Assembly: GCA_019671135.1 (NCBI GenBank)
Contig: JAHRHY010000001.1
Span: 1,984,001 to 2,048,000 of the forward strand
Length of the DNA stretch: 64,000 bases
Direction of reading: 5' to 3'
Origin: Linnemannia hyalina
Lineage: Eukaryota > Mortierellomycota > Mortierellomycetes > Mortierellales > Mortierellaceae
Position 1 is the stretch's first letter; the number at the start of each line of letters is the position of its first letter. This document shows positions 10,849 through 24,630 of the stretch, in pieces. The position numbers were made by a program, and so were the translations under genes. The notes under the pieces were generated by a model that saw nothing but the letters and a program-made list of their open reading frames with translations, did not search any database and was not told the DNA's origin.

Positions 10849-13114
10849 GTCTCTTTACTCGATCGACCAACAAATGTGAAGAACCACGACGGACTGGTAT
10901 GAGCCTTTTATTTTATTTGCATGGCTCAATCGTACTGGCAATTCAGGGCTTCGAAGGTTGAGCAGCCAGCCAGACGAGTGGTTCGATCGCTTTTCCTCAT
11001 AGCACATTAGGAACAATCAACATCTGAGTGGGCGAAGGCACAGACATATCCTCGCTCAGCATTCATGGCCCAAGCCACAGGAGAATCCTGGCACATGATC
11101 TTGGGATTGATCAAACATAATAAAGGGCAGGAGGGACTTATCTATCACAGAATGGAGTAGAAGGTTAAGCCACGTTTTTTATTTGGAACTTGATCGATAA
11201 CAAAAAATTGCCGAGAGGACGAATAGAAATGCTTGGCTGACATGTGTTTATGGCTTACACCTCCAACTCCCTTGCGCATGCAGTGCGTGTGGAGGAGATA
11301 GTGGTTGTTGTTTTGGACAAGGTGCACTGCTGATGTGGGGAAAGTAAAAGAGACAACAGACAACAACAATAATCATCATCAATAACTGATCAAGAAGGGA
11401 TAGCTGAGAGCCAGAAACCGATAATGACGATCAGCCACGATAACCCGGGGTGCTCTTGTACAACATCGATTATGCACCCTGATCCTGATCGGAGGCAACT
11501 CTCTTGATCTTGATGAACTTGTCATCGTGAGTCCTCACACTCCTCTCCCTTCGTACCATAGGCTACATTGCCCTTGGATGTGGATGATAAGGAGATGTCA
11601 TTTCACCAAAAATGAAAAGGACGCAAACCTTGAACTATTGCTTGATGAACTACAATTGGTCAGACGATATGTTTCTTGACCCTGTTTGTTCGAAAGCCTT
11701 GAACGATTGATGATGAAGGAAGGAGAGGTATAGCTTTACGCCCTTCGTTATCTGTTCTGCCAATTGGAGCTTATTGTGGAAGATAGAGACCGAGGAACGC
11801 AAAAGGACCAGCAAAACAAAGATAACAAGATCAAGATTGTGTCTCTCCATCAAACAAATATGAACAAAGGACTCTCCCGTCGACCTCGACGCGCGCCTGA
11901 CCGATGACGGATGCGCTGGACGAAAAAGAACAATTTTTTTCTGCATGGGTATGTTGCTGTGTCTCGTGAAGAAGGAGAAAAAAAAAGGAAGGATGCATGA
12001 GCGAGTGAATGGATGGTTGGAGGGATGGTTCAGCGTTACCGTACCTTGGTTTCGTTCATCTCTCTCCCACACCCCTAACTTGTATCTCTTCTTGCTTTTC
12101 TGACAAACAAACAAACAAAAACAAGAGAGGGTTGATCCTTATCTAAGGGTAGGTCGTTTTTTGTTTTAACAGGCTCGGAAATTCGCTTCTGTAACATAGC
12201 GAGGACGCTCTTACTGATAAGAGACTTCCGGCCTGCCCTCCTGTGGTCGAGCTACCACTACCGGGAAGGAATCAATCAGTTCAGGTTTTTGATCAGTGAG
12301 ACTAGTCAGATTTCCGAGACCATTTATTTTCTTGTTGCTGGCCTGCTTTCAGCCACCATGCTTTTACATCTCATGAGACCGCGTGCATTCTTCTTGACTT
12401 CAACGCCAAACAACATCTATCTATATGGAGCAAACAAAAACAAAGAACGCAGAAAGAAATAGCCGAAACGATCCGGAACCGCAGGTCAAGTAAAAAAAAG
12501 AAGGGATGCTGGGGTGGCAATGGACACTCACTCTTCTCATATCCCATTCAATCCACACAGAGAGGGGTATCAGATTTCGGGTTCTCTCGTGCCATACATA
12601 CGCCCTCCATATTACTGTCCCTATTCTTTCCTACAAACTAGAGTAGAAAACCCCAAAAGTCTTTTTGTCCATGCGGACCAAATCAGTAACAAAAAAAAAC
12701 AAAGCCTGACCACCAAACAAAAACAAAGCCCTAAGTTTCCCACCTACCCACGGGCACTCAAAAGGAATGCTCGGGGAGCATTTTTTTTTTTAAAAACTGT
12801 TCATGGATGGAGAAACAGAGTGGGGAGCAAATGCTAATCCCCGTATCTCCCTCTCATCCCACACTTCGCCACCCTGCCCTTCATTGGACGTACAGTTTTT
12901 TCTCTCCGTAATTGCCCCAAGCCCTTGGTTAGTTTTCGTAGTACAAGTGACGGAAATCAAGGGGAAATATAATCAAATAATGGAGTGGACGAATTGAACC
13001 CGGCTGGTGGATAGCATATCTTAACCCTACCCACCCTCACACTTCCCCTTCTCCACCCCCGCTTTAAAAAACAAGAAACAAGGCCATTTGTCCGTTCAAA
13101 CCGCTTCATGATCA

Positions 13115-13162
13115 TTGTTGTTGTTATTGTTGCTGTTGTTGTTGTTGTTGTTGTTGTTGTTG
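13115..13162. repeat. (TTG)n microsatellite
   Basis: 48 bp of TTG repeats with ATT and CTG interruptions in non-coding DNA. Confidence 0.85.
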
Positions 13163-14262
13163 GGTGGGACAGAAACACAGCATGCGCCTCTCCGAAGTAG
13201 GGACTTTTAGGGGAAGCAAGGAAAAAAAAAAGAAAAGGACGATGGTATGCCAGGGGAGACGTTCAAAACCTCGGAGGGAATCGCAAGGAGATGAACGTCT
13301 TTACTTGTTTGACTGCTAAGATTATTTCATGGTCAATGGAGGTTGCCAGAGATCTGACTGCGGACTTTCTTTATGTTTTGTGTGTATGTATCGTATGGTC
13401 ACCATGCATTACGAAAAAGAAGGCCCTATCCTGGCTGTCTGGGAAGGTCGCATTAGACAATGGGAGTGGGAATGAGAGAGATTGGTATATTTTTTTTAGC
13501 ATACAAGCAGCATTCAGATCGAGTCAAGCAAGAGTCCTTTTTATTATTTGTTTTTTCAGTTGATAGAAGGTTGGTTGGTGTGAAGGAGGAGAACGACAAG
13601 GATGGATAAAAAACGCGAGGGTTTGAGAGAGCAAGGGAAGGCAGGGGAATTGAAAGGTTGATGAAAGTCGAGTGATACAAGTACAGCAAAAAAAAAAAAG
13701 AAAGATGCATGACACCCCCTTCCATTCCGATATCTTCCTCGCCCTCTCCCTTCCCTTACACTGCGACAGAAGGGAAATCTGTTCCGTGATGATTTTTCTT
13801 TATCTTTCGAAAGTTTATCAGGCAAGGGGGAGGGCTCATTTTTTTACTTCTCCTCGGTCACTCGTTCTAACTCACACCCATTATCGATTATCCATTGGAC
13901 CAACACATCCGAGCAGCGTCAAAGGGACAGACAGACACACAGTCACATCTCTGCCCGCTGGATGACCTTGATACTTCCTTGCCTCTGTCGACTACTTATT
14001 TCAACGACAGATCGTACATGTCGACACATAATGGAGCATCGTCTTACACATCCTCAACACAGCTCAACCTGGATACGATTACATCGTGGCAGAAGGAATG
14101 TTGTGTGATGTGTATAAGGGACAGAGACAGCAGATCGGTCACAAGGAGATAGATAGGTGAGGTGTGCACACCACCCAAGCAAAAAAGAATTTTCGCACTA
14201 GACCTGCAGCAAGACTAGAGGTGAAGATGACGCTGATGATGTTTTCTTTGTTCTCCAAAGGG

Positions 14263-14264
<2 letters not shown>

Positions 14265-14305
<41 letters not shown>
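14265..14305. repeat. (AG)n microsatellite
   Basis: 41 bp of uninterrupted AG repeat in the gene-poor region. Confidence 0.9.
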
Positions 14306-14311
<6 letters not shown>

Positions 14312-14981
14312 TTTCTTTCTTTTTTCCGACCATCAGAGAGTACCAATACAAGATTGAATCCAGTGAAGAGAGTGGCGAAGGGGAGAGAGAAGAGGAAGGA
14401 GCAGAAAAAACGAGGGATAGTGGACCACTGGCGCATCTCACTCTCGTTCATTCGACACCAACCGGAAAGTTAAAAATGCCTCCCCTTCACTTTTCGTTAG
14501 CAGCAAAGCAAAGTGAACAACCAACTCCAATTTTCCATATGACAGCCAGACAAAAAAAATAATCCGAGGTCGAACCTTGCCCCCGATAGCCTTAGTTATA
14601 TGATTCAATCGAATACACCTCGGAGTGTATTCAATCTTGTAAGCGAGAGATATGACTCGGGCGAGTCGATCCCGCTTTTTTTTAATTTTTTTTATGCGCT
14701 CTTATTCGCTTTCTGATGCCTTGGATGCTTCGCTCTCCATCATCATCGGTCCATTTGTCCCCTCCATTCTTTCTCGGTCTTGGGTTGCCTTTTATCGTCT
14801 GTCAACAGAGGGTATGTCATGGACCCAGTGGAAAAAAAGAGTTTCTTGTTCTTGTATCTGATCAACCGACACAAACAAAGACACAGTGTGTGGTGATTAT
14901 CGTCAACAACAACGGAGCCCTCTCCTCTCCTTCTCCATCATCATCATCCACTTTCATCCATCCCCCCCGCCCTTCGGAACA

Positions 14982-14988
14982 TATAAAA
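14982..14988 (+). promoter_or_regulatory. Candidate TATA box of the glutamate synthase gene
   Basis: TATAAAA just before a 400-bp pyrimidine-rich leader and about 400 bp upstream of the glutamate synthase ATG. Plausible but not proven. Confidence 0.4.
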
Positions 14989-15384
14989 AGTCCTCTCGGA
15001 TTCTCTTTCCTTTTCTCTTCTTTTCTTCTCTTTTTTTCTTCTTCACTTGTCTCCCTGTCTTTTTCCTCTCTTTTTGTTCTTCTTTACTCGTCCTTCCTCT
15101 CCTTCACTTCCCCACTCTCTTAACTCATCCTTTCTGTAACATTGCCTAACAAAGAGACTGCTCACCTCTTTCCACCCTTTGTTCTCATCGGATCCCTTTT
15201 CTTGTCTTTACATACCTTGTATCATTTCCCTATATCCCTCTTTTTTACATACTCGCTTTTGACTTCTTCTTGTATTTGCAACAAAACAGCATCGTTCCTC
15301 TGTATATTCATCACCACTTGCCTTACCTTCCCTGTACAACCAACAAACTACCCCTTCTTTTTATAACATACACATTTCATCACA

Positions 15385-18300
15385 ATGGAAGCTTTCATGA
15401 ACAGCAACAACATCGAGACCAACGGCTCCTGGGCCGGTGCCCTCCCCGTCAAGCAGGGTCTCTATGACCCCGTGAACGAGAAGGACTCTTGCGGTGTCGG
15501 TTTTATCGCCAACATCAAAGGAGAGCACTCCCATCGCATCCTCAAGGACGCCTCCAACATTCTCTGCAACATGGTACGTTCACTCACCACTTCCTCCTTG
15601 GCTCTCTTATTTTTTGTCGTTCCTTACCCCACTTTCGCTCCTTTACTCCATTCCATTCCATCTCATCCGCAGCTTGTCAGCTAGCGTACTGCTCACCTTA
15701 CCTTGTGCCGCCCTTACGCTAGTCCCCACAGCACAACACCATACAACACGCACGTTTTTTTTCTTTAGTTTTGTTTACATACACAAACAAACACCTGTTT
15801 CACACCACACCCTACTTTCATCTCGTTATTATCGTGTCAGATCAAATATCCATCTCACACAAGAAAAAAAACCAATTTATTATATTTTAATATATATAGA
15901 CTCATCGTGGCGCTACCTCTGCCGACCCCCGGGACGGTGATGGTGCCGGTGTCATGACCGGTATGCCCCACACCTTCATGGTCGAGGAGGCCTCACGCCT
16001 CAACATCATCCTCCCCGGCCAGGGCGAGTACGCCGTCGGTAACGTTTTCCTCCGCCCCGACGAGCCCCACGTCCACGAGCAAAAGTCGACCTTCGAGTCC
16101 ATTGCCCAGCAGCTCGGCCTCAAGGTCCTCGGCTGGCGTGCCGTCCCCGTTGACAACTCCATCCTCGGACCCTCTGCAAAGTCAAAGGAGCCCTCGATCC
16201 AACAACCATTTGTCGTTCTTGACTCTGCTGTCCATGCAAAGTTCGACAACAAGCTCTTCAACCGTCAGTTATATATCTTGAGAAAGCAGGCCACCCACGC
16301 CATCACTCTCAAGAACTGGTTCTACATCTGCTCGCTCTCCAACCAGAACATTGTCTACAAGGGTCAGCTCTCGCCCGTCCAGGTCTACGACTTCTTCTAT
16401 GATCTCCAGAACCACAAGTACGCCACCCACTTTGCCTTGGTCCACTCTCGTTTCTCGACCAACACCTTCCCCTCCTGGGATCGTGCTCAGCCTATGCGAT
16501 GGGCTGCTCACAACGGTAAGCGCCTCTCCCTCCATTATCTTTTAAGATTATCATATGAGTAATCTGGCCTTCCTACACTGCGAGTCGTGTAGGTAGAGAT
16601 ACAAACACACGACAACCCTTTTTTCTACCATATCAACAGGCAACACAAACAAAACAAACATTGCGGGTACAACAATGGACCTTCCTTCCTTCGGCCTTTT
16701 TTTTTTTTGCGGGGAGGATAAAGAGAAGAGGTCACTATCTTGTTAAGGTTCAATTCAAAATAATTCTCCTTCAGTACTCTATCCAACATTGGCCAATCAT
16801 ATCAACGCATCTTATCTCGCCCTTTCGAGCCAGGGAGCGTTTGCTCTCTCTGTTCCATACAACTTGGGCGATGACTTGTTGTTTCTCTCGGCCCATGTGA
16901 CATTCTGCGACCGAATCCACCTATGATATCAGCGATTTCGCTTCTCTCTCTCCCTTTTAATTTTTGGCTCAAATTCAATCCACGCTAATCCTCTATTCTA
17001 TATGTTACCAATCAAACAATAGGTGAGATTAACACTCTTCGTGGTAACAAGAACTGGATGAGGGCTCGCGAGGGTGTCATGTCCTCCGACTACTTTGGCT
17101 CCGATCTCCAGAAGCTCTTCCCCATCATCGAGGAGGGCGGTTCCGACTCCTCGGCCTTCGACAACGTCCTCGAGTTGCTCGTCGTCAACGGCGTCCTCAC
17201 CCTCCCCGAGGCCGTCATGATGATGTTGCCCGAAGCTTGGCAGTCAAACGCCAACATCGAGCCCGAGAAGAGGGCCTGGTACGAGTGGGCTGCCTGTCTT
17301 ATGGAGCCCTACGACGGTCCTGGTATGTTGTCAAAAAAATGTTCATTTTAGTTCTGACTACTATCGCGTGGTCCAATGACAACAGAGCTCACCATGGAAC
17401 CTTAGTCATTAATATGGTTTGTGTCTCTTAACCCCCATGATACAATAGCCTTGATGACCTTCTCTGACGGACGTTACTGCGGTGCTTCCTTGGACAGAAA
17501 CGGTCTTCGTCCTTGCCGTTTCTACAAGACCACCGACGGTCTCATGATCTGCGCCTCCGAGGTTGGAACCATGAACATTGCCCCCGAGCGCATTCTCGAG
17601 AAGGGTCGTCTCCAGCCTGGAAAGATGCTCTTGGTTGATACCTTGGAGGGTCGTGTTGTCGATGATCGCGAGTTGAAGCTCTCGATCGCTGCCCGCCACA
17701 ACTTCCGCCAGTGGGTCGACACCCAGATGTTGTCGATTGATGATGCTCTCGCCAACGCCCCCAACTTCGACATGGTCGCCTCGATCGACAGCCTCCCCTT
17801 GACTCAGGATCCACGCCTTCCTGCCTTCAAGTTCACCATTGAGCAACTCAATCTTCTCCTTCTCCCCATGATCACCGACGGGAAGGAGGCCTTGGGCTCC
17901 ATGGGTAACGATGCCCCTCTTGCCTGTCTCTCGACCGAGCCCCAGATTGTCTTTGACTACTTCCGCCAGTTGTTCGCCCAGGTCACCAACCCTCCCATTG
18001 ATCCCATTCGTGAAGAGATTGTCATGAGCTTGGAGTGCTATGTCGGACCTGAGGGCAACCTTTTGGAGATGAACGCCGCCCAGTGCCACAAGTTGAAGCT
18101 CCCTACCCCCGTCCTCACCTTGAGCGAGATGGAGGCCATTAAGAACTTTGACATCACCCGTGCTGACTGGACCACTCGTATCATCGACATCACTTTCGCC
18201 AAGAGCGAGGGACCTGCTGGGTACCTTCCTTGCCTCGATCGTATCTGCTCCGAGGTTACTGCTGCAATTGAGGATGGCGTCAAGATTGTTATCCTCTCTG

Positions 18301-21300
18301 ATCGCGGTGCCTCTGCTGACCGTGTTGCCATCTCTTCGTTGATTGCCACCGGTGGTGTCCACCACTTCCTTGTCAGCGAGAAGAAACGTTCCCGTGTTGC
18401 CATTGCTGTCGAGACTGCCGAGGCCCGCGAGGTCCATCATGTCTGTGTCCTCCTCGGATACGGTGCCGATATGAGTAAGTTTAATTTTGTCCATTTACTA
18501 GAGTGATTATCAAAAGTGTCACATGAAATAGCATTTTCCTTGGTCTCGCCTGGGATGTACCTGGAACAGGGTAACTCACTCACCCTTATCTATCTATCTC
18601 TTATTGTTTCTAGTCTGTCCTTACCTTGCTCAGGAGGCCATTCTCAAGCTTCACCGTGAGAACGCCATCCGCTCCGAGTCCGGCCCTGAGAAGCTCATTA
18701 AGAACTACGTCAAGGCCACCAGCAACGGAATCTTGAAGGTCATGTCCAAGATGGGTATCTCCACCCTCCAGTCCTACAAGGGTGCCCAGATCTTCGAGGC
18801 CCTCGGTCTCGACGAGCCCGTTATTGCTCGCTCCTTTGCCGGTACCGCCTCCAGAATCAAGGGTGTCGGTTTTGAGCTCTTGGCCTTGGATGCTTTTGCC
18901 CTCCATGAGCGTGCCTGGCCCTCGCGTGAGACTGTTGCTGTTGAGGGTATCATCGAGTCTGGTGACTACCACTGGCGCAACGGAGCCATCCCCCACATCA
19001 ACGACCCCGATGGTATTGCTAACCTCCAGGATGCTGTCCGCCGCAAGAACGACAACGCCTACGAGGCCTACTCCCGCAACGCCTTTGAGCAGATCAAGTC
19101 CTGCACCCTCCGTGGTATGCTCGAGTTTGACTTCACAAAGTCGAACCCCATCCCTGTTGATGAAGTTGAGCCCTGGACCGAGATTTGCAAGCGCTTCTGC
19201 ACTGGTGCTATGAGTTACGGATCGATCTCGATGGAGGCCCACTCGACGCTTTCGGTTGCCATGAACCGCATCGGAGGCAAGTCCAACTCTGGAGAAGGTG
19301 GAGAGGATCCTGCCCGTTCGACCCCCAAGGCGAACGGCGACTCGCTCCGTTCGTCAATCAAGCAAATTGCCTCGGGACGTTTCGGTGTGACCTCGTACTA
19401 CCTCTCTGACGCCGAAGAGATCCAGATCAAGATGGCCCAGGGAGCCAAGCCCGGTGAGGGCGGTGAATTGCCGTAAGTTTTTTGTTTTCCGTCTTTTTCC
19501 TTTGTTCTCCATTTGGTGGCGAAATAGGATTTCATGTGAAATTTCCGACATCACCCGTTTTCCCTTTCGATTGATGCTAACCCATTTTCTTCCTTCTTTT
19601 GAAACCTTAATAGAGGACACAAGGTTTCTGAGGAGATCGGCAAGACGCGTCATTCGACTCCCGGTGTCGGCCTCATCTCGCCCCCTCCTCACCACGATAT
19701 CTACTCTATTGAGGATCTGAAGCAGCTGATCTACGACGCGAAGGCTGCCAACCCTCGCGCTAGAATCTCTGTCAAGCTCGTCTCCGAGGTCGGTGTCGGT
19801 GTCATTGCCTCCGGTGTCGCCAAGGCCAAGGCCGACCACATCCTCATCTCTGGTCACGATGGTGGTACCGGTGCCTCCCGCTGGACCGGTATCAAGTACG
19901 CTGGTCTTCCCTGGGAGCTCGGTCTTGCCGAGTCTCACCAGACCCTGGTCCTCAACGACCTCCGTGGACGTGTCGTCGTCCAGACTGATGGTCAGATCCG
20001 TACCGGCCGCGATGTCGCCATTGCGTGTTTGCTCGGTGCTGAGGAGTGGGGTTTCGCTACTACTCCCTTGATTGCCCTCGGATGCACCATGATGCGCAAG
20101 TGCCACTTGAACACCTGCCCCGTCGGTATTGCCACCCAGGACCCTTACCTCCGTGACAAGTTTGCTGGATCGCCCGAACACGTTATTAACTTCTTCTACT
20201 ATGTTGCCGAGGAGTTGCGTACCATCATGGCCAAGCTTGGATTCCGTACCATCAACGAGATGGTTGGTCGCACTGATGTCTTGATGGTCGATGAGACCCG
20301 TCGCAACCCCAAGACTGCCAACATTGACTTGTCGCCCATCCTCACCCCTGCCTTCACCCTCCGCCCCGGCGCAGCCACCTTCAATGTCCGCAAGCAGGAA
20401 CACATGCACCACACTCGTCTGGATAACAAGTTCATCAGCGAGGCTCAGGATGCTTTGAACACTGGCAAGCGTGTCGAGCTCGAGGGTCGCGTCGTCAACA
20501 CCGATCGTGCTCTTGGAACTACTATCTCTTACCACGTCTCCAGCAAGTATGGCGAGAACGGTCTTCCCGACGACACCATCCACATCAACCTCAAGGGCTC
20601 TGCTGGTCAGTCTCTCGGAGCCTGGTTGGCTCCCGGTGTCACCATCGAGCTTGAGGGTGACTCGAACGATTACGTTGGAAAGGGTCTTTCAGGTGGTCGC
20701 CTGATTGTCTACCCTCCCAAGGTCTCGTCCTTCAAGAGCGAGGAGAACGTCATTATCGGAAACACCTGCTTGTACGGAGCTACCAGCGGAAAGGCCTTCT
20801 TCAGCGGTATTGCTGCCGAGCGTTTCGCTGTCCGTAACTCAGGTGCCACTACCGTCGTTGAGGGTACCGGTGATCACGGATGCGAGTACATGACTGGTGG
20901 TCGTGTTATCGTCCTCGGTTCGACTGGTCGCAACTTTGCTGCCGGTATGTCTGGCGGTATCGCCTACGTTTTGGATGTTGCTGGTGACTTCAAGTCCAAG
21001 GTCAACATGGAGATGGTTGAGTTTGAGACCGTCAACGACCACGAGGAGATTGCCTGGTTCAAGGATACCCTCGAGGACCACCGTCACTACACCGGCTCGG
21101 CTATTGCTGACCGCATCCTCAAGAACATGAGCGAGTACTTGCCCAAGGTCGTCAAGGTCATGCCTACTGACTACCGCAAAGTCTTGGAGGCCCAGCGCAC
21201 TGCCAAGCTCGCTGCTGCTACCCAGAAGACTGAGGTCGTCCCCCCCGTCTTGACTGCCGCCCCCCTGGCTGCCAAGCCCAAGCCCAACGAACCCGCCCTG

Positions 21301-22899
21301 GTCGATTTGGAGGACTCGATGGTCGACTCTGAGACGTACAAGAAGCGTAGCGAGATGGTCGACAAGCTCCGTGGCTTCATGAAGTACAAGCGTCGCGGAG
21401 ATGCTTACCGCAACCCCAAGAAGCGCACCAAGGACTACAAGGAGATCTCTGCCCGTCTCTCTGACGGCGAGCTCCAGGTCCAGGCTGCCCGCTGCATGGA
21501 CTGCGGTGTTCCATTCTGCCAGTCCAACACCACCGGATGCCCCATTGGAAACATCATCCCCAAGTGGAACGACCTCGTCTTCAAGAACCAGTGGGAGGAG
21601 GCTCTCAACCGTCTCTTGATGACCAACAACTTCCCCGAGTTCACCGGTCGTGTCTGCCCCGCCCCCTGCGAGGGCTCCTGTGTCCTTGGTATCAACGAGC
21701 TGCCCGTTGCTATCAAGTCGATCGAGTGCGCCATCATTGACCGTGGTTTCGAGATGGGCTGGATGAAACCTCGCCCTCCCACCGTCCGCACTGGTAAGAG
21801 GGTCGCCGTCATTGGTTCTGGCCCTGCTGGTTTGGCTGCCGCTGACCAGTTGAACAAAGCTGGTCACTTGGTCACCGTCTACGACCGCAACGACCGCTTC
21901 GGAGGTCTCTTGATGTACGGTATCCCCAACATGAAGCTCGACAAGGGCATTGTCCAGCGCCGTGTCGACCTCATGGCTGCCGAGGGCATCAACTTTGTCC
22001 CCAACGCCCACGTCGGAGTCACCACCGACGTCAACGACATTCGCAACCAGAACGATGCCCTCATCCTCGCCACCGGAGCCACCTGGCCTCGTGATCTCCC
22101 CATCGCCAACCGCAACTTGGACGGTATCCACTTCGCCATGGAGTTCTTGCAGCTCAACACCCAGTCCCTCCTCGACTCAGAGCTGAGCGACGGCAAGTAC
22201 ATCTCTGCCAAGGGCAAGCACGTTGTTGTCATTGGTGGAGGAGACACCGGATGCGACTGCATTGCCACCTCCCTCCGCCACGGCGCCGCCTCGATCGTCA
22301 ACTTTGAGTTGCTCCCCCAGCCTCCAGCAACCCGTGCCAAGGATAACCCCTGGCCCCAGTTCCCCCGTGTCTTCAAGCAAGACTACGGTCACTCTGAGGT
22401 CCAGTCCCACTTTGGAAAGGATCCCCGCGAGTACTCGATCGTCACCAAGGAGTTCGTCTCGGACGGCAACGGCAAGGTCAAGGGCCTCAACACCATCCGC
22501 GTCGAGTGGACGCAGGACGCCTCGGGTCGCTGGTCGATGAAGGAGATGGCTGGAACTGAGCAATACTTCCAGGCTGATTTGGTCCTCCTCTCCATGGGTT
22601 TCATGGGCCCAGAGGCCGAGCTCCTCAAGGCCGTCGGCGTCAAGCTCGATGGTCGTTCCAACATCGAGACCCCCAAGTCCAGCTACCAGACCAGCGTCGG
22701 CAACGTCTTTGCTGCTGGTGATGCCCGTCGCGGTCAGTCCTTGATCGTCTGGGGTATTAACGAGGGTCGTCAGTGCGCCCGTGAGGTTGACGAGTACTTG
22801 GTCGGAAACACCCTCTTGCCCGTCACCGGTGGTCTCCAAGCCCGCTCCTTGAAGAGCTTAACCTTCCCACAACCTGCTGCCGCCGCCGCCTCCATCTAA
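15385..22899 (+). CDS. GLT1: Glutamate synthase (NADH), single polypeptide
   Basis: Six exons: 15385-15573, 15900-16515, 17023-17322, 17449-18474, 18614-19472, 19614-22899; 2091 aa, all phases consistent. It makes two glutamates from glutamine and 2-oxoglutarate with NADH. The N-terminal amidotransferase has Cys36 after a 35-residue propeptide (KDSCGVGF), then THRGA. The central and FMN barrel domains include [13 protein letters not shown] and [11 protein letters not shown] 3Fe-4S motif ([13 protein letters not shown]) follows. The C-terminal third is the small-subunit equivalent: cluster cysteines ([25 protein letters not shown]), an FAD site ([12 protein letters not shown]) and an NADH site ([11 protein letters not shown]). 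Yeast Glt1 has 2145 aa, so this is full length. Strong C-ending codon bias suggests high expression. The first intron is the longest (326 bp). Confidence 0.97.
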
Positions 22900-23480
22900 A
22901 CGCCGCGACATTTACTTTCAACCAACAAACCAAACCAAATTAACACAACCAAACGGAAGCAAATACAACAAAAACGACAACTTTGCGACAAACAACAACC
23001 TCAGATTGTTTCCCTTCAACAAATCAAAGGAGCACCACCAACAACCATTGAGCCGGTCGAGGTGGATACCCCCTTTACAGTAGAAGGAACAACTAAGGGC
23101 TGTCATTTTCAACAAGTCCAATTTCTAGTATCTCAGCTTCCTCTTATACATATCTTGCTGCCCCCCACAATGTAACATAGTCAAAAGCAACACAAATAAT
23201 AAATTCTATAGAGTAAAATCATTTCTGCTACCTTCCCAATGCCAACGCTTACCTTGTCTTCCTGAGGAAGTCCACAAACACCAATCATCAAAAGATGATT
23301 TGTTACATGACGACTTTCGATTACTTAGGAACAAGGGCGCAAACTTTTACATCCTCTTGGCATCCATTGACTTCTCACCAATCCTCGACCTCATTTTTGT
23401 CAATCCTTTCAGACCACACTGTCCGATTCCTTGTCGTTCTGAAGATATCGATAGTAGGGGTTTCCTGATCGTACAACCTC
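22900..23480 (+). other. 3' region of glutamate synthase
   Basis: A/C-rich 3'UTR with an AATAAA near 23198. No gene seen before the transporter remnant. Confidence 0.55.
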
Positions 23481-23487
23481 ACTTTTG

Positions 23488-23952
23488 TTCGTGTGATGGC
23501 CTGGCTGGCAGCGGCTGCATCGACTTCGGAAAGTTTGGCAGAGAAAAAAAGAACGAGCGTCATGCACATATTTAGGCACCTCCACTTCTGCTCCTGGGCA
23601 ACAGCTCTCGCAATCATCGTCCTCTGAACCATCGCTCGTTCTTTCGGAATGCTCCTCCTCTTCCGACTCATTTTCGTATTCTTTGGCGGGGATTACTTGT
23701 CCCTTGTCCCCGTGGCGGTTGCGGATTCCTTTGGAACCATCCAAATGGCTTCTACGATCGGACTGATGTATGCGGCGGGTGGGTTGAGTATGCTTGCGGG
23801 CGCGACGTTGGCCGGGTTCTTGTTAGATATTACAAAGCCGGATATTTCTTATATGCCTGTTACGTTGACGGGGGGGAGGGACGCTGATGTTGGGTGCTGT
23901 TGATATGACGAGTTGGTCCTTGTTTAATCGACGGGCTAGGAGGGCCGCGTAA
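23488..23952 (+). pseudogene. Decayed MFS (monocarboxylate-type) transporter fragment
   Basis: The frame through 23571-23876 reads like the C-terminal half of an MFS permease: SWATALAIIVL, a TGA at 23625-23627, then TIARSFGMLLLFRLIFVFFG, GGDYLSLVPVAVADSFG and GLMYAAGGLSMLAGATLAGF. After a G7 run (23870-23876) the frame shifts by one; the continuation GTLMLGAVDMTSWSLFNRR runs to a TAA at 23950-23952. No N-terminal half is present upstream. The internal stop, frameshift and truncation together mark a relic. An ORF starting at 23649 alone would be misread as a small protein. Confidence 0.7.
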
Positions 23953-24630
23953 GGCTGCTGCTGCTGTTGAAGGCGGGATAGTTCTTAGATGACTGTAGAT
24001 AGATGCTCATCATGCCATTCATACTTAATACACCTTGGTCGCTTCTTTCCTTTTTTTCTGCTGCTACAGCTTAAAACTGGTCGACTACTGTTCGCATAGT
24101 TTTTTTTTTGCAGTTGCGCTTGGAGTTGGAATTTGCCAAGGTCATCAGCAGTGAGGTGGGGAAGTTGGGGAGAGAACAGCACGAGGCTGAAAAACGCGAT
24201 CGTATTTGTTGGAGTTGTAGAGTTGCAGTGCAAGCATTCAACTCATCAGCCCGTCAGGTGACCCCATACGCGCCCATCAACGGATGGTGAAATGGAACTC
24301 CAGAGACGATGATGATCGACGACCAGTGGATCCAAACACCCCTTGAAAGAAAGATCTTGCTAATGTAACCAAGGTCGCTGATTCTCACCATGCTCATGGT
24401 TGAGATGCAATTCATCCATCCCTCATCGCGAAATCCAACTCGCGAATTGCGTTTCGAGGTTTGAGGGTTGGACTGAACCTTTTCTCCACACATACAAAGA
24501 CAGAAGGACAAAAAAAAAAAAGGATTGCGAACCATAATGTCAGTTTACAGAGGACGCATTCGTTTGTGTTGCGTGGCGAGGATTGTATTCAGAGAGCAGT
24601 GGAAAAAAAAGTGAAACTCCCTATACAAAA
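23953..24630. other. Intergenic region between transporter relic and Arp10
   Basis: Contains the 3' flank of the minus-strand Arp10 gene. I see nothing else. Confidence 0.5.

Larger units (their letters stand above)
9045..15384. other. 6.3-kb gene-poor region
   Basis: No gene that I can support. 9060-9340 is purine-rich on the plus strand (5' region of the preceding minus gene). From about 14990 to 15384 the plus strand is almost pure pyrimidine, as expected for the 5'UTR of glutamate synthase. Between these lie microsatellites, homopolymers and short ORFs without family features. One weak spliced candidate near 10.4-10.86 kb is listed separately. Confidence 0.6.

Noticed and set aside
12980..13010. 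tRNA-like B-box resemblance (GAATTGAACCCGG)
   Set aside because: No T-stem, acceptor stem or anticodon arm can be formed around it. I found no tRNA or rRNA gene in the window.
14610..14633. Short palindrome GAATACAC...GTGTATTC
   Set aside because: Eight-base arms only and no link to a gene; likely chance in this length of DNA.
17409..22131. Long antisense ORFs (361, 409 and 430 codons) on the minus strand of glutamate synthase
   Set aside because: They are mirror images of a strongly codon-biased gene, have repetitive Val/Gly/Asp-rich composition and no domains.
23649..23903. Stand-alone 84-codon membrane protein
   Set aside because: It is the middle of a decayed transporter frame bounded by a stop and a frameshift, not an independent gene.
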